Part shown: positions 33,883 to 41,817 of the stretch, piece after piece
How the letters are laid out: the number at the start of each line of letters is the position of its first letter
How positions within the stretch are numbered: the stretch's first letter is position 1
Source of the DNA: Cellulomonadaceae bacterium
GTDB taxonomy: Bacteria; Actinomycetota; Actinomycetes; Actinomycetales; Cellulomonadaceae
Assembly: GCA_031256435.1 (NCBI GenBank)
Contig: JAIRQO010000062.1
Span: 1-47,578, forward strand
Direction of reading: 5' to 3'
DNA: 47,578 nt
The notes under the pieces: model-generated
The model's input: the letters and a program-made list of their open reading frames with translations, nothing else
The model's database searches: none
Told to the model about the DNA's origin: nothing
Position numbers and translations under genes: made by a program

Positions 33883-35292
33883 TCACTGGACGGCCGCTAG
33901 GGCTTCCGCGATGTGGCTAACTTCCACAAGTTCAAGGCGGTTGGGAGTGCCACCCGCCTTGGTTCTTGGCGCAGCGGTTCCTGCGGGGACGATGGCTCGA
34001 ATGAATCCAAGGCGAGCAGCCTCACTGAGCCGCCGGTCAATGCCGGTGACCGGCCTTATGTCCCCGGCAAGGCCCACTTCACCGCAGGCTATGGTGCCAA
34101 CGGGTACCGCCTTCCCCATCAACGAAGACGCCACCGCTAAGGCAGTGGCCATATCCGCTGCTGGTTCGCTCACCTTGGCCCCACCTACGGTGGAGGCGTA
34201 CACATCGGACTTGGAGGTGTCCACACTACAATGGCGTTGCAGCACGGCCAAGATCATCGATAACCGAGGACTGTCAAGCCCACCCGTGGTGCGCCGTGGA
34301 TAGTTGAATGACGTGCCCACCGCGAGGGATTGCACTTCCACCACCAGTGGCCGCCGTCCTTCCAACGTCACCGTCACGCAGGACCCCGGCACACCCGCCC
34401 CCAAGTGGGACACAAACAATCCTGTGGGATCCGCGAGCCCCACTATTCCGGTTTCCGTCATGTCAAAGCATCCCACCTCGTCGGTAGGGCCGTAGCGGTT
34501 CTTGACGGATCGCAACAACCTCAGCCGCGAATGCCGCTCCCCCTCAAACTGGCACACCACATCCACCAGGTGCTCCAATGTTCGCGGCCCCGCCACTGTT
34601 CCGTCCTTGGTCACGTGACCCACCAACAACACCGGAAGGTCCCGGGACTTGGCGGCAGCGATCAACGCACCCGCCACTTCGCGGACTTGCGCCACTCCCC
34701 CCGCAGCGCCTTCCACCTCGGCCGAGGCGATGGTTTGCACAGAATCAACAATCAGCAATGCCGGGTTTGTCGCTTCAATGTGCCCCAGCACTGCGGCTAG
34801 GTCCATCTCGGAGGCCAGCATGAGTGTGTCTGCCATGGCTCCCACACGCTCAGCACGTAAACGCACCTGGCCGGTGGACTCCTCTCCGGTGATGTACAGC
34901 ACCGTGCGTCCCAGATTGGCGTACTTGGCTGCCACCTCGAGCAATAGCGTGGACTTCCCCACTCCAGGTTCCCCTGCCATAAGTACCACAGCGCCGGGAA
35001 CAAGTCCTCCACCCAGTACCCTGTCAAACTCGTCCACGCCCGTGGAAACCGCCTTGGCAGAGCGTCCGTCAATCTGCCCGATAGGCACAGCGGCGGAGCG
35101 GGGTGCGGCGGCAACCGTTTTGGGTCCAGCGCTCAGGGCGCCGTCTTCCACCACGGTGCCCCATTCCTGGCACTCGCCGCATCTGCCCACCCACTTGACA
35201 CACGTCCATCCACATTCGGTGCAGTGGAAACCGGGCTTGGCAGCCTTGGATGCGGCGGTGGATCGGGCACGGGAACCCTTCGTTGTGGTCAT
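33883..35292 (-). CDS. radA: DNA repair protein RadA/Sms
   Basis: RadA is a hexameric, DnaB-like branch-migration helicase that helps RecA. It has the N-terminal C4 zinc finger (CTECGWTCVKWVGRCGEC, residues 23-40), Walker A GEPGVGKSTLL, the RadA motif as KNRYG (KNRFG in most bacteria) and a C-terminal Lon-protease-like domain (LAGDIRPVTGIDRRLSEAARLGF). ATG 35292 is the start; upstream frame is unrelated. The conserved TTTCATATC motif lies 19-33 nt before it. Toxin-antitoxin modules flank it on both sides. Length is 469 aa. Confidence 0.95.
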   Translation of the reverse strand: MTTTKGSRARSTAASKAAKPGFHCTECGWTCVKWVGRCGECQEWGTVVEDGALSAGPKTVAAAPRSAAVPIGQIDGRSAKAVSTGVDEFDRVLGGGLVPGAVVLMAGEPGVGKSTLLLEVAAKYANLGRTVLYITGEESTGQVRLRAERVGAMADTLMLASEMDLAAVLGHIEATNPALLIVDSVQTIASAEVEGAAGGVAQVREVAGALIAAAKSRDLPVLLVGHVTKDGTVAGPRTLEHLVDVVCQFEGERHSRLRLLRSVKNRYGPTDEVGCFDMTETGIVGLADPTGLFVSHLGAGVPGSCVTVTLEGRRPLVVEVQSLAVGTSFNYPRRTTGGLDSPRLSMILAVLQRHCSVDTSKSDVYASTVGGAKVSEPAADMATALAVASSLMGKAVPVGTIACGEVGLAGDIRPVTGIDRRLSEAARLGFIRAIVPAGTAAPRTKAGGTPNRLELVEVSHIAEALAAVQ

Positions 35293-35381
35293 GGCGCCAC
35301 TGTAAAGCCAGGGTGTGATATGAAACCGAATCGCTGCTCCACCACCTGGCGCCAAACAGTGCTTGTGCCCCTGGCCCACCA

Positions 35382-35400
35382 AGTATTACTCGGTTATACT
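35382..35400 (+). promoter_or_regulatory. Promoter with overlapping operator of MazEF module 2 (leaderless)
   Basis: TATACT at 35395-35400 ends six bases before the ATG at 35407, so the transcript would start at the initiation codon and lack a leader. The palindrome AGTATnAC-n4-GTnATACT (35382-35400) covers the same -10 box, a layout expected for autorepression by a ribbon-helix-helix antitoxin. No good -35 box is visible. Confidence 0.5.
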
Positions 35401-35406
35401 GGGTCC

Positions 35407-35636
35407 ATGAAACCCGCCATCTTCCTTCCTGATGCACTTGCCGCGCGGATCGATCACGTGGCTCGGGAAAACGGTATGAATCGTTCAGAATTCTTTCAGC
35501 ATGCAGGTGAGCGGTATGTCAATGAACTGGAAGCGCGTAGCAGAATTGCGCAAATCAACGAGGCGGTGGAATTTGTGGGATCGCTGCCAGCCTCCCACGC
35601 CGCCGCACGCGCATCAATCGATGCCGGAGGGTGGGA

Positions 35637-35643
<7 letters not shown>
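35407..35643 (+). CDS. Ribbon-helix-helix antitoxin (module 2)
   Basis: A 78-aa protein whose first 45 residues, MKPAIFLPDALAARIDHVAR and then NGMNRSEFFQHAGERYVNEL, fit the ribbon-helix-helix DNA-binding fold of many MazE/ParD/CopG antitoxins. The C-terminal part would wrap the toxin. The gene overlaps the toxin start. It diverges from radA. The frame is open further upstream, but the promoter position favours 35407. Confidence 0.87.
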
Positions 35644-37522
<1,879 letters not shown>

Positions 37523-37574
37523 CGGGTCACCGAACGCGCTGAGTCTCTCCACTGAGTCTCAGCTGTGTCTCCAC

Positions 37575-37611
37575 CGAGGCTCTACTGCGCAGGGACGAGG
37601 CTCTACTGCGC
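37575..37611. repeat. Two 16-bp direct repeats at the end of the lipoprotein gene
   Basis: CGAGGCTCTACTGCGC occurs at 37575-37590 and 37596-37611, a 21-bp period. The second copy overlaps the lipoprotein stop codon (37603-37605). A looser repeat of TGAGTCTC precedes them. They lie between convergent argG and the lipoprotein gene. Confidence 0.6.
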
Positions 37612-38181
37612 TAGGCAGGAAATAGCCCGTAGCGCTGCGGCTCTCGCGATGCCCAGCTTCTCCAGGGGCCAATCCACATGCTGCCACCCACGGATGTTGC
37701 TCAACGCATACTCCGAGGCCGGAAGGGAAATCCACGTATCACCGGAGGGTTTGTCCTGGCTGGGCACGTTGGTCAAGCCGAACAGGTCAGGATGCTCGCT
37801 GGTACTTCCAGGAGCGTTGGCAGCCACAATCCACCACATCTCACCTGCGGTTGTTCCCTCACCCACCTCTACCATCACCGCGCGCGCTCCGGGGAGGAGT
37901 ACGTTCTGCCCCCAACGTTCCGCAATGGCGCTCATCACGTCTGCAGGAGCATCCTCACAGGTGAGAGTCATCGGATCAACGGAAGGAATCGCGGTAGGAC
38001 TCGGTTGCGGGTCCGGTGATTCGGTTGGTTCCTCACTGTCAACGGGCGACGACGCAGGGGAAGGTGACTGCGCGATTGTCGCTGCATCGTCGGATGGGTC
38101 CACCGATGCCGCACCACAACCCGCCAACACAGCCAGCGCCACCATCACCACCGCAAGCCGCGCACCCCGTAAGTTCTTCAT
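37603..38181 (-). CDS. Lipoprotein with Ser/Pro-rich linker
   Basis: A 192-aa secreted lipoprotein: signal peptide ending in lipobox LAGC (Cys at about 22), a flexible acidic Ser/Pro/Glu linker to about residue 70, then a folded domain. That domain has two cysteines (CEDAPADV and ISCLAQ at the end) and the segment GEMWWIVAANAP. This looks like an uncharacterised actinobacterial lipoprotein domain; no function is known to me. It lies 22 nt after the small peptide gene on the same strand and is probably co-transcribed with it. Confidence 0.82.
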   Translation of the reverse strand: MKNLRGARLAVVMVALAVLAGCGAASVDPSDDAATIAQSPSPASSPVDSEEPTESPDPQPSPTAIPSVDPMTLTCEDAPADVMSAIAERWGQNVLLPGARAVMVEVGEGTTAGEMWWIVAANAPGSTSEHPDLFGLTNVPSQDKPSGDTWISLPASEYALSNIRGWQHVDWPLEKLGIARAAALRAISCLAQ

Positions 38182-38203
38182 GAGACCACCCTACCCATCC
38201 CTG

Positions 38204-38335
38204 TCAGTTTCGATCCGGACAGTTCACGCAGAGTATCTGAAATGGTGGGGATTGGCATTGAGTGGGCTCAACGGTAGCAGCAGCGCCGGAGACGGCCATA
38301 ACTAATGAGGCAGCGAAGGCAATAACGTACTTCAT
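38204..38335 (-). CDS. 43-residue secreted three-cysteine peptide
   Basis: A short gene with a strong ribosome binding site (AAGGAG, 4 nt before ATG 38335). The product starts MKYVIAFAASLVMAVSGAAA, a clear signal peptide with an AxA-type cleavage site. A mature part of about 23 residues follows, with Cys27, Cys36 and Cys39 and the ending CVNCPDRN. It is not recognisable as a known bacteriocin. The lipoprotein gene is 22 nt downstream and a TrmB/LuxR-type regulator gene is upstream on the same strand, so a signal or bacteriocin role is my inference. Confidence 0.65.
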   Translation of the reverse strand: MKYVIAFAASLVMAVSGAAATVEPTQCQSPPFQILCVNCPDRN

Positions 38336-38373
38336 GGTTCTCCTTGATTGAAGCTATCGAGGATAAACAATCA

Positions 38374-38444
38374 CGTATAGCGCCTCACCAGCAACCGCGG
38401 ACAAATCAGATGGCATTGTTCATGAATCAAAATGTTCAGCGAAC
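38374..38444 (-). promoter_or_regulatory. Promoter and upstream TGTTC-GAAC sites of the peptide-lipoprotein operon
   Basis: On the minus strand TTGTCC (38404-38399) and TATACG (38379-38374) are 19 bp apart, an imperfect promoter that might need an activator. Just upstream are two palindrome-like sites: TGTTCATGAATC (38417-38428) and TGTTCAGCGAAC (38433-38444). The first shares 10 of 12 bases with the perfect palindrome before the neighbouring regulator gene. Their centres fall near -55 and -71, a typical activator position. Confidence 0.45.
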
Positions 38445-38477
38445 CTCCTCCTCTGTGCCGCGCATGAACTCTGATCG

Positions 38478-39440
38478 TCACGTAATCCATCCACGCCTCG
38501 CAGCCTCAACTCCTAGTGCGAACCGAGATTTGGTTCCCACCCGAGCGAGTAATGATCGGTATGCTCGACGAACCGTGCTCAACGACACACCTAACCTGTG
38601 TGCGCTTTCTGTGTCTGGGCATCCATGCTGTAATCCTTCAAGTACAGCTCGCTCAATATCGGTCAAACCTGAAGGAGCGTGAGATATCGCGTCCAAAACA
38701 ACTGCGCGTTGCCACATGTCCTCAAAATAATCGACCAATACGGACACCATCGGTTCCTGATCGGTCATCGTGGCTTCCGGGATGTCTTTAGTCCAGTCAG
38801 CAACAATCGCAGTGGAGGAATCAACTATCACGATGTGCATTGGAACCCTGGACGAGGTCCGCACTTCACCCCCGAGGCTGGATACCTCGGAAGCGTAGAG
38901 GAGAACGTTGGCAGCGCCTTGCGCCGCAGGTGGATAAAGGGATCTCACAGTAATTCCGCGATTGTATAGGTGCATGTCCTCCCGCAACCCCACAGCGAGT
39001 GAGTCTGCACTGGGAATCGACGTGAGCGCACAGTCAATCCTGGTGGACGCTGCCTGGCAAAGGTGGGAAATTGCTCCAAGGATCGCATCTCCGCCCTCAA
39101 TACGGTTTGTTGTGGGCAATTGAGTACCGTTGAACGTTTTCGCTGATACCGCGAGCGTTCCTTTGATGATCTCAACGTCATCCGCGAGACGCGTCACCAT
39201 GTTGGTCATTGCCGCAACATGTGCTCCATCGGGTGCCGTTGCTCGATATGCATCTTCAACTAATGTTGATCGGTGAATCAAGCCAATCCGAACCAGCGCA
39301 TCAAGGGAATCTTGCAGTCCCGCAATATTGATAGTACCAATGGCATGTGCGAGGTCATCTAGCGTGGCCGAATCACAGGAGAGTAAGGCCGCGTATACCC
39401 GAATCGGTGTCACCGTATTTTCGCGTTGGCCGCTCACCAT
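38478..39440 (-). CDS. TrmB/LuxR-type transcriptional regulator
   Basis: A 320-aa three-part regulator. Residues about 10-60 form a TrmB-like winged helix (VYAALLSCDSATLDDLAHAI, then LVRIGLIHRS). The middle has the phospholipase D-like, ligand-sensing pattern of actinobacterial regulators (LREDMHLYNRGITVRSLYPP, SRVPMHIVIVDSSTAIVADW). The C-terminus is a LuxR helix-turn-helix (LTDIERAVLEGLQHGCPDTE, with LGVSLSTVRRAYRSLLARVG). ATG 39440 or GTG 39437 is preferred as start, after AGGGGTAGGA. It lies upstream of the secreted peptide gene on the same strand. The ligand is unknown. Confidence 0.83.
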   Translation of the reverse strand: MVSGQRENTVTPIRVYAALLSCDSATLDDLAHAIGTINIAGLQDSLDALVRIGLIHRSTLVEDAYRATAPDGAHVAAMTNMVTRLADDVEIIKGTLAVSAKTFNGTQLPTTNRIEGGDAILGAISHLCQAASTRIDCALTSIPSADSLAVGLREDMHLYNRGITVRSLYPPAAQGAANVLLYASEVSSLGGEVRTSSRVPMHIVIVDSSTAIVADWTKDIPEATMTDQEPMVSVLVDYFEDMWQRAVVLDAISHAPSGLTDIERAVLEGLQHGCPDTESAHRLGVSLSTVRRAYRSLLARVGTKSRFALGVEAARRGWIT

Positions 39441-39472
39441 TCCTACCCCTGACATACCCTGAAGAACACAAC

Positions 39473-39494
39473 TGTTCATGAACACTGACAGTGT
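39473..39494. promoter_or_regulatory. Overlapping perfect palindromes upstream of the regulator
   Basis: TGTTCATGAACA (39473-39484) is a perfect 12-bp palindrome, and ACACTG-A-CAGTGT (39482-39494) is a second, overlapping one. They are about 33-54 nt before the regulator start. The first word recurs in front of the peptide gene, so it is the best candidate site for the regulator. Confidence 0.5.
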
Positions 39495-39623
39495 GCCTAC
39501 TCTCGATGCACCTGAACTTTGGCGATGTCAGTATGCACGAGTACACACAATCGATGCAACCCACGCATCGTCGCCTAGTCGCCAGGTCACACCAGATCTG
39601 GACACGTCCTCGAGGAGCCGAAA

Positions 39624-39737
39624 ATGCCTGAAGAACGAACCGTCAGCAATGTCACGAATCCAAACACCATTCCAGGCGTTGATCGAGTTTCTTGGCGAAC
39701 CCACCTTCTTTGCAAATATCGCTTTTGGGACTCTTGA
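39624..39737 (+). CDS. Possible 37-residue ORF with strong ribosome binding site
   Basis: GAGGAG lies 6 nt before ATG 39624, the best ribosome binding site nearby. The frame codes for 37 residues (MPEERTVSNVTNPNTIPG, one Cys near the end, ending FWDS). It overlaps the small ORF at 39649-39765 in another frame, and that other frame is the one conserved in the duplicated unit. So this may be a leader ORF or chance. Confidence 0.3.
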   Translation: MPEERTVSNVTNPNTIPGVDRVSWRTHLLCKYRFWDS

Positions 39738-39765
39738 CGTAATCATGCGTAAGTTCATTGTCTAG
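39649..39765 (+). CDS. Small hydrophobic protein of duplicated unit 1
   Basis: A 38-aa frame starting MSRIQTPFQALIEFL and ending FANIAFGTLDVIMRKFIV. The end is clearly similar to the small protein encoded at 40166-40303 (FANVTFGSAVAVLDKFIQR), and each lies directly before a homologous membrane-protein gene. The stop codon is 8 nt before the next ATG and overlaps its ribosome binding site, which suggests coupled translation. The start is uncertain; the frame is open back to 39478. Confidence 0.5.
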   Translation: MSRIQTPFQALIEFLGEPTFFANIAFGTLDVIMRKFIV

Positions 39766-39773
39766 GAACCTGA

Positions 39774-40100
39774 ATGCCGATTCACTGGCTGAGTCTGATG
39801 CCCCTGATAGCCTGGTGCGTTCACTTGGGGTGTGCTCTTAAGGGTGCTCGATATCCATGGAGATCCCTGGTAGTAACGTTACTGATTGCGGTAGCGGTCT
39901 TGGCACTTCTCTTGAACCTCAGGTATGCATCAGGAATGCCCCCTGTAGGAACTCCCCAGGATGACCTTGGTGATCACCTTCGTATGCTCAACAGTTCCAT
40001 TGTTACCGTATTCCTTGGGTTGATCATGCTTCCGCCCGCAGAAGTGCTAGTTGTGATCCTATGGACTTCCGTCGACAGAAAGGTCAATCTCGACGATTAG
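39774..40100 (+). CDS. Three-helix membrane protein, unit 1
   Basis: A 108-aa membrane protein with helices LSLMPLIAWCVHLGCAL, VVTLLIAVAVLALLLNL and IVTVFLGLIMLPPAEVLVVI. The motif W-C-V-HLGCA-x2-G-x-RYPW-x-SL is shared with the gene at 40309-40668, so the two are duplicates. AGGA lies 6 nt upstream. No family is known to me; the size and doubled arrangement would suit immunity proteins or holin-like proteins, but this is speculation. Confidence 0.65.
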   Translation: MPIHWLSLMPLIAWCVHLGCALKGARYPWRSLVVTLLIAVAVLALLLNLRYASGMPPVGTPQDDLGDHLRMLNSSIVTVFLGLIMLPPAEVLVVILWTSVDRKVNLDD

Positions 40101-40165
40101 TAGTTTGAGTGAGACCCATCACTGGGTTCTTGGCGACGTTCCGGCAAAACCAAGATCTTCCCTTC

Positions 40166-40303
40166 ATGGCTGCTCGTGGCGCCCTGTGGCTACAGCGAAC
40201 TCGTTGCCCTATTCTCATAGCAACCGCGAGCCGCCCACTTCTATTCGCAAATGTTACTTTCGGATCGGCTGTAGCGGTACTCGATAAATTTATCCAGCGA
40301 TAA
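40166..40303 (+). CDS. Small hydrophobic protein of duplicated unit 2
   Basis: A 45-aa frame starting MAARGALWLQRTRCPILIAT and ending in the FAN-x2-FG-x7-KFI pattern shared with the 39649-39765 frame. It stops 5 nt before the second membrane-protein gene. No good ribosome binding site is seen, and the frame is open from 40109. Conservation between the two units is the main evidence that it is a gene. Confidence 0.45.
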   Translation: MAARGALWLQRTRCPILIATASRPLLFANVTFGSAVAVLDKFIQR

Positions 40304-40308
40304 CAACT

Positions 40309-40668
40309 ATGGCTTTCAGATATCTGGCATTGGTTCCTATAGCGGTGTGGGTTGTCCACCTTGGCTGCGCGGTTCGAGGACGCCGGTATCCGTGGGTCAG
40401 TTTGATTGCGGTGGTGGGATCCGCACTCGGGATGCTGTGTGTTGTGTGGATGCTACAAGACATTCTGGGCACACCATCAGTGGGAATTCACCCGGATCTC
40501 GATGGCGTTGACCCCAACCTTGCGAATATGGCAATGGGACTAGAGAACGCTTGGTACTGCTCCTTCGCATTCGCTTTCCTCGCGATACCTCTGGAAGGAG
40601 TCATCGCTGTGGTGTGGGCCGTGAGCCGCCGCTTCCGTTCACGTTCACGGTCACGCTACCCACAGTAG
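40309..40668 (+). CDS. Three-helix membrane protein, unit 2
   Basis: A 119-aa paralogue of the 39774-40100 product. Shared points are WVVHLGCAVRGRRYPWVSL, a central helix (LIAVVGSALGMLCVVWML), and a third helix (FAFLAIPLEGVIAVVWAV). A short basic tail of Arg-Ser repeats follows. The upstream sequence has no clear ribosome binding site, so coupling to the small ORF before it is likely. Confidence 0.65.
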   Translation: MAFRYLALVPIAVWVVHLGCAVRGRRYPWVSLIAVVGSALGMLCVVWMLQDILGTPSVGIHPDLDGVDPNLANMAMGLENAWYCSFAFAFLAIPLEGVIAVVWAVSRRFRSRSRSRYPQ

Positions 40669-40689
40669 TCCGCTTCCTGCCGTGCCAGA

Positions 40690-41031
40690 CTACCCGCGGG
40701 AAATCGTTCCGTCGCGGAGGCCTTGAAGGCGTTCGTCAAGCAGAACCTGCAACTCCTCTTCTGAACGGCGCTCCAGCAGCATGTCCCAGTGCGTGCGCTG
40801 AGGCTTTGCATTGGCGTCCTCATCCTGTTCTCCGCCGCGAAGAAGAGCTTCGGCACCACACTGACATTCCCACACAGCGGGAACCTCAGCCTCCGTGGAA
40901 AAGGGCAGCATGATGGTGTGCTTGTTGGGGCAGTCATAGGTGGCGTAACGGCGTGGTGCAAAGTCCACTCCTTCGTCGGACTCCATGGACTTGGCGCCAA
41001 TAGACATTCCGCGCAGTGACCGATCCGGCAC
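40690..41031 (-). CDS. rbpA: RNA polymerase-binding protein RbpA
   Basis: RbpA is an actinobacterial transcription factor that binds RNA polymerase and principal sigma factors and stabilises the open complex. The 113-aa product has DRSLRGMSIGAKS at the N-terminus, a zinc-binding core (YDCPNKHTIML and WECQCGAE) and the sigma-binding end RTHWDMLLERRSEEELQVLL. The GTG start at 41031 follows AAGGAG by 6 nt. This gene is the strongest taxonomic marker in the window. Confidence 0.95.
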   Translation of the reverse strand: MPDRSLRGMSIGAKSMESDEGVDFAPRRYATYDCPNKHTIMLPFSTEAEVPAVWECQCGAEALLRGGEQDEDANAKPQRTHWDMLLERRSEEELQVLLDERLQGLRDGTISRG

Positions 41032-41373
41032 AGGATTCTCCTTTAGAGGTGACAGTTTTTGTGCCCCGCTAGTCTACCATCCCTGTCAAGGCGCAACACC
41101 AGGCTGTAAGGCAGCAGCACACCGGATCGTCGCAGGGTATCGTTGAACTACCTTACGGCACTGCCATGTAGGCGACACTCAGGAATGGCAGAACAGGCCG
41201 GAGCGTTGCCAACATGAAACGATAGCCAACTGTGGAATCACCAGAACAAGACAACCAGTTTCTCCCGGATCAAACTTACTCCCAAGTGTCACAATTGACG
41301 GCGATGATCAACGCCTCCCTAGTGGATAGTGAGCACCAGAACTCTGAGTTCACAGTGGACGAATTCAAGCGAC
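41032..41373. other. Intergenic stretch, possible remnant reading frame
   Basis: About 340 bp between rbpA and gtrA. From GTG 41232 to TAG 41391-41393 the plus strand has a 53-codon frame whose product looks protein-like (ending FTVDEFKRLISGLQ), but no ribosome binding site precedes it and it runs into gtrA. It may be the end of a decayed gene. The rest (41032-41231) should carry the rbpA promoter, but I see no clear signal, tRNA or hairpin. Confidence 0.3.
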
Positions 41374-41817
41374 TCATCTCGGGTCTTCAGTAGGATCAGC
41401 GGACTCGCGGAAGACGATGCGGTCATAGGTGAGGTAGTTCCAGATCAGGGAGAACACGGTGGCCACCAGTTTGGCCACGTTCAACCCAACAAAGGTGTTC
41501 ATGAAGTCCGGGAACGCCCACTGGGCAAGGTGCAGGATGGCCCCTTGAATCACCCACAGGCCAAAGAGGGTGAACCCCAGGAAAAGCAGGGCTTGCTTCC
41601 ACACCGATCCCCCACTGGCCTTGAAAGTGAACTTCTTGTTGGCAACAAAGGAGAAACACAACGCCACCGAGGTGGACACAATATTCGCTGGCAATAATGG
41701 AACGCCCAAGTGAACCAGCAGGTTGAGAATCCCAAAGTCGATTCCCGTATTGACCGCGCCAACAAGCAGAAACCGGAATTTGGAGTTGGCAAGCAAACCC
41801 TCAAAAACAGCCCTCAT
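41374..41817 (-). CDS. GtrA-family flippase-like membrane protein
   Basis: A 147-aa protein with four membrane helices. FRFLLVGAVNTGIDFGILNLLVH and SVALCFSFVANKKFTF are the GtrA/DPMS hallmarks; the second half has LVATVFSLIWNYLTYDRIVF. GtrA proteins are believed to move polyprenyl-phosphate-linked sugars across the membrane. The ATG overlaps the stop of the glycosyltransferase gene, the usual GtrA-GtrB pairing. Confidence 0.9.
   Translation of the reverse strand: MRAVFEGLLANSKFRFLLVGAVNTGIDFGILNLLVHLGVPLLPANIVSTSVALCFSFVANKKFTFKASGGSVWKQALLFLGFTLFGLWVIQGAILHLAQWAFPDFMNTFVGLNVAKLVATVFSLIWNYLTYDRIVFRESADPTEDPR

Noticed and set aside
33686..33886. Longer form of the module 1 antitoxin (131 residues)
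   Set aside because: The extra part would contain the palindrome and likely promoter and shows no antitoxin-like features; the short form matches the usual size.
35224..35406. Longer form of the module 2 antitoxin
   Set aside because: It would cover the promoter and be antisense to the start of radA; the ribbon-helix-helix fold begins at 35407.
37565..38305. 246-residue plus-strand frame across the lipoprotein and peptide genes
   Set aside because: It is the complement of a lipoprotein gene with a clear signal peptide and lipobox, and has no ribosome binding site or known domain.
39473..39484. LexA (SOS) box
   Set aside because: The SOS consensus is GAAC-n4-GTTC; here the arms are in the reverse order.
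39528..39758. 76-residue minus-strand frame opposite the small hydrophobic ORF
   Set aside because: No duplicate counterpart exists opposite the second unit, while the plus-strand frame is conserved there.
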